The notes under the pieces were generated by a model that worked only from the letters and a program-made list of their open reading frames with translations, searched no databases and was not told the origin of the DNA. The position numbers and the translations under genes are program-made. 64,000 nt of DNA from positions 186,001-250,000 of the forward strand of contig NZ_JAWDIC010000001.1 of assembly GCF_032464895.1 (NCBI RefSeq), written 5' to 3'. The stretch comes from Phycicoccus sp. M110.8. Its GTDB lineage: Bacteria > Actinomycetota > Actinomycetes > Actinomycetales > Dermatophilaceae. Each line of letters opens with the position of its first letter. Position 1 is the first letter of the stretch. Shown here piece after piece: positions 59,666 through 64,000 of this stretch.

Positions 59666-59694
59666 CGCCGCCCACCCCGCGGGGGTGGGCGGCG
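59666..59694 (-). terminator. 13-bp hairpin between permease and merR-like genes
   Basis: CGCCGCCCACCCC pairs with GGGGTGGGCGGCG around a three-base loop, in the 79-bp gap between the ABC permease stop and the MerR start. It could attenuate expression of the regulator relative to the transporter. No T-run follows. Confidence 0.45.
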
Positions 59695-59715
59695 GAGCCG
59701 GTGCGGTGTGCCGCG

Positions 59716-60474
59716 TCACGCGACCCTGGCGCGGTAGGTCCGCATCGCCAGCACGTAGGCGAGCAGGAGCAGGCCCACGCACCAGGCCAGGGCGACCCAG
59801 ATCGCGCTGCCGACCGGCTGCTCGGCATACAGGGCCCTGATGGTGTCCACGATCGAGGTGACGGGCTGGTGCTCCGCGAACCAGCGCACCGGGCCGGGCA
59901 TCCCGGCCGTGGGCACGAACGCCGAGCTGAGGAACGGCAGGAAGATCAGCGGGTAGGAGAAGCCGCTCACACCGTCCACGGTCTTGGCCGTGAGACCCGG
60001 GATGACGGCGAGCCACGTCAGCGCGAGCGTGAACAGGACCAGGATGCCGAGCACGGCGAGCCACGCGAGCACCCCTGCGCCCGAACGGAACCCCATCAGG
60101 ACCGCGACGAGCACGACGATCACCAGGGAGGTCAGGTTCGCCACCACGGAGGTCAGCACGTGGCTCCACAGGACCGCGGACCGCGCGATCGGCATCGACT
60201 GGAACCGCTCCACGATGCCGCCGGACACGTCGGTGAACAGGCGGAAGGCGGTGTACGCGATCCCCGAGGCGACCGTGATGAGCAGGATGCCGGGGAGCAG
60301 GTAGTCGACGTAGCTGCCACCGCCGATGTCGATCGCGCTGCCGAAGACGTAGACGAACAGCAGGAGCATGGCGATCGGAGTCACGGCCGTCGTGATGATG
60401 GTGTCGGGGCTGCGCAGGACGTGCCGCAGGGACCGCTTGGTCAGGACGGTGGTGTCGTGCAGGGCGGTGGTCAT
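59716..60474 (-). CDS. ABC-2 type permease (export system 3)
   Basis: A 252-residue DrrB-type permease with six helices ([105 protein letters not shown]). The conserved LTDVSGG-like stretch is [17 protein letters not shown]. Its ATG overlaps the ATPase stop (ATGA). Confidence 0.9.
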   Translation of the reverse strand: MTTALHDTTVLTKRSLRHVLRSPDTIITTAVTPIAMLLLFVYVFGSAIDIGGGSYVDYLLPGILLITVASGIAYTAFRLFTDVSGGIVERFQSMPIARSAVLWSHVLTSVVANLTSLVIVVLVAVLMGFRSGAGVLAWLAVLGILVLFTLALTWLAVIPGLTAKTVDGVSGFSYPLIFLPFLSSAFVPTAGMPGPVRWFAEHQPVTSIVDTIRALYAEQPVGSAIWVALAWCVGLLLLAYVLAMRTYRARVA

Positions 60475-61382
60475 CGGGCGTCCTTCGCGGTCGGCTGGTC
60501 GGGGGTGGGGGTGGTGGCCGTGGCTGTGGCTGTGGCTGAGGCGGCGGCTGCGGCAGAGGCGGTGGCCGGGGCGGTGGCCGGGGCGGTGGTGCGGTCGTGG
60601 CCGGTGATCGCGAGGAACACGTCCTCGAGGGACGGCTGCTTCTCGACGTACTCGACCTCGACGGGTGGCAGCAGTGCCTTGAGCTCGGCGAGCGTGTCGT
60701 CGGCGATGATCCGGCCCTCGTGCAGGACGGCGATCCGGTCGGCGAGCTGCTCGGCCTCGTCGAGGTACTGCGTGGTCAGCACGACGGTGGTGCCGCGGTC
60801 CGCGAGCTCGCGCACGGTGTCCCATACCTCGAGGCGCGACTGCGGGTCCAGGCCGGTCGTCGGCTCGTCGAGGAAGAGCACGGCCGGGTCGCCGATGAGG
60901 CTCATGGCGATGTCGAGCCGGCGCCGCATGCCTCCGGAGTAGGTCGCCGCCTGCCGGCTCCCGGCCTCGACGAGGTCGAACTGCGCCAGCAGCTCGTCGG
61001 CGACCCGGCCGGGGTCGCGCTCGCGGCGGAGCTGGGCGATGAGCACCAGGTTCTCCCGGCCGGTCAGCACCTCGTCCACCGCCGCGAACTGCCCGGTGAG
61101 GCTGATGGACGCGCGGACCAGCGCGGGCGTCGTCGCGACGTCGTGGCCCTCGACGGCTGCCGTGCCCCCGTCGGCCGCGAGCAGCGTCGACAGGATGCGG
61201 ACGAGTGTCGTCTTGCCCGCCCCGTTGGAGCCCAGGAGGGCGAACACGGTGCCGGCGGGAACGGTCAGGTCGACACCGCGCAGGACGTCGTTGTCGCCGT
61301 ACGACTTCGTGAGGCCGGCGACGGCGACAGCCGGTCCGGTGGTGGTTCGTGGGGGCGCCGTGGGCGCTGGTGTGGTGGTCAT
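60471..61382 (-). CDS. ABC transporter ATP-binding protein (export system 3)
   Basis: A 303-residue DrrA-type ATPase: Walker [10 protein letters not shown] (Ser for the usual Pro), Q-loop [17 protein letters not shown], signature [13 protein letters not shown], Walker [14 protein letters not shown] and H-loop TTQYLDEAE (Gln for the usual His position). The C-terminal tail is an Ala/Thr repeat ([11 protein letters not shown]). ATG 61382 is preceded by a MerR-type promoter. Probably a drug or lipid exporter induced through the downstream MerR protein. Confidence 0.9.
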   Translation of the reverse strand: MTTTPAPTAPPRTTTGPAVAVAGLTKSYGDNDVLRGVDLTVPAGTVFALLGSNGAGKTTLVRILSTLLAADGGTAAVEGHDVATTPALVRASISLTGQFAAVDEVLTGRENLVLIAQLRRERDPGRVADELLAQFDLVEAGSRQAATYSGGMRRRLDIAMSLIGDPAVLFLDEPTTGLDPQSRLEVWDTVRELADRGTTVVLTTQYLDEAEQLADRIAVLHEGRIIADDTLAELKALLPPVEVEYVEKQPSLEDVFLAITGHDRTTAPATAPATASAAAAASATATATATTPTPDQPTAKDAR

Positions 61383-61388
61383 GCGGAC

Positions 61389-61420
61389 AGCGTGCAACCC
61401 TGACGCTGCGTCAAGGTCAA
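61389..61420 (-). promoter_or_regulatory. MerR-type promoter/operator of ABC export operon 3
   Basis: On the minus strand TTGACC (-35, 61415-61420) and CACGCT (-10, 61389-61394) are separated by 20 bp, the long spacer characteristic of MerR-activated promoters. Inside lies an inverted repeat (61398-61416) with 9-bp arms around one base and a single mismatch. The -10 ends six bases before the ATG, so the mRNA would be leaderless. Confidence 0.65.
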
Positions 61421-61564
61421 GCGGACTTTTCGCGGGGCCGAGTCACATCCGCGCCGGCTGGGACGTCAGAGGGGGGAAGGCCTCGGAGAGGAAGCGCACC
61501 AGGGCCGTCGACACCACCGCAACGACCGCACCCGCCATCGCGCGGGCCGACCCAGGAGGAACCC

Positions 61565-62035
61565 ATGACCTACACCGTCGACTTCCAGGACGTCTCCACC
61601 ACCGGGCTGGAGACCTCGCCCGTCGCCGAGGCCCTCGCCGGGCTCCGGGCCAACGAGGCCCGCTACTTCAGGAACAAGTACGACCACGTGTTCACGGTCG
61701 AGCCCGCCGACGATGCGACCGACGTCGTCGACCGGGTGCACGCCATCCTGCTCAAGGAGCGCGACCTGGTCATCGCGGCCCGGCCGCTCGAGGCGACCGC
61801 CTTCGAGGTCGACGGGATCCACTGGTCCTACGTCTTCTACGAGGACGGCCTCGCCATCAACGTCCTGTACACGCTCGAGGACAGCGGCAAGCGCGCCGTC
61901 GGCTTCAAGCTGTCCGACGGCATGGAGGTGCCCGAGGAGCTCGCGGACAAGTTCAAGTTCGCCCGGCAGAAGTCCAAGCTGGCCGGCACCATCCGCGGGT
62001 CCTTCTTCGTCATCAAGGGCACCTACGACGTCTGA
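61565..62035 (+). CDS. Hypothetical soluble protein
   Basis: A 156-residue protein with no signal peptide or membrane segment. Distinct stretches are LAGLRANEARYFRNKYDHVF, FEVDGIHWSYVFYEDGLAIN and LADKFKFARQKSKLAGTIRG. AGGAGG lies six bases before the ATG, a strong initiation site, so it may be highly expressed. I do not recognise the family, and its neighbours give no clue. Confidence 0.65.
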   Translation: MTYTVDFQDVSTTGLETSPVAEALAGLRANEARYFRNKYDHVFTVEPADDATDVVDRVHAILLKERDLVIAARPLEATAFEVDGIHWSYVFYEDGLAINVLYTLEDSGKRAVGFKLSDGMEVPEELADKFKFARQKSKLAGTIRGSFFVIKGTYDV

Positions 62036-62089
62036 GGCCGGCGCACTAGACCGGCGGGTGTCGGTGGCGGGTGAGAGGCTTGACGCCTG

Positions 62090-64000
<1,911 letters not shown>

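Overview
This 64 kb window is very GC-rich and densely coded. The gene content points to a mycothiol-using actinobacterium: a recA-recX-miaB-miaA-dapF-hflX locus, DUF3046 and DUF1876 proteins, a homologue of the mycobacterial mycothiol-dependent nitroreductase Rv2466c, a maleylpyruvate-isomerase/DinB-type protein, a WS/DGAT acyltransferase and an actinobacterial LexA box. Placement in Micrococcales, perhaps Intrasporangiaceae, is inference only. No rRNA, intact tRNA, CRISPR array, insertion sequence or prophage was seen. The window reads as stable chromosome with many small accessory enzymes.

Layout. 1-9.6 kb: housekeeping locus, mostly on the minus strand (hflX, dapF, miaA, def, miaB, recX, recA), with an SOS box upstream of recA and a 16-bp hairpin inside the start of recX. 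9.9-17.5 kb: a DUF1876 protein and two ABC-2 export operons; the first carries a 42-codon Thr-Thr-Gly-Arg-Ala repeat ORF overlapping both flanking permease genes. 17.6-28.9 kb: scattered enzymes (DUF1905, nitronate monooxygenase-like, DUF3046, GT39 membrane glycosyltransferase, methyltransferase, LLM flavoenzyme, lactonase-like MBL hydrolase, WS/DGAT, Cax-type exchanger, inositol-phosphatase-like). 29-33 kb: MscS-type membrane protein, then a MarR regulator divergent from an Rv2466c-like thioredoxin-fold gene and a mycothiol-associated protein. 33.2-36.8 kb: dienelactone hydrolase, DHFR-like reductase, ECF41-type sigma factor, and an NAD-binding epimerase gene with a matching ECF41-like promoter. 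36.9-44.6 kb: a frameshifted hydrolase-LuxR regulator, MddA-like methyltransferase, an M4 metallopeptidase with its emfourin-type inhibitor, aminotransferase V, a degenerate NERD-like protein and a GNAT. 44.7-48.8 kb: a two-gene operon of a 913-aa zinc-dependent phospholipase C-like protein and a His/Cys-rich partner. 49-56 kb: polysaccharide deacetylase, aldo/keto reductase, phospholipase D-like, DUF1345, AlkZ-like and a membrane protein. 55.6-58.8 kb: vanY-vanZ-like genes divergent from a VanR/VanS-like two-component system. 58.9-61.4 kb: an ABC exporter with a MerR regulator under a MerR-type long-spacer promoter. 61.6-64 kb: an unknown protein and the N-terminal part of an Lhr helicase.

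Two global signals stand out. The octamer GTATGCCG/CGGCATAC occurs at least 43 times by eye, in both orientations, in genes and between them, and in all three reading frames, where it forces rare codons such as ATA. Second, at least a dozen genes have a TANNNT hexamer (often TAGCGT) ending 6-9 nt before the start codon with no Shine-Dalgarno sequence, as expected for leaderless transcripts; this was used to choose several starts.
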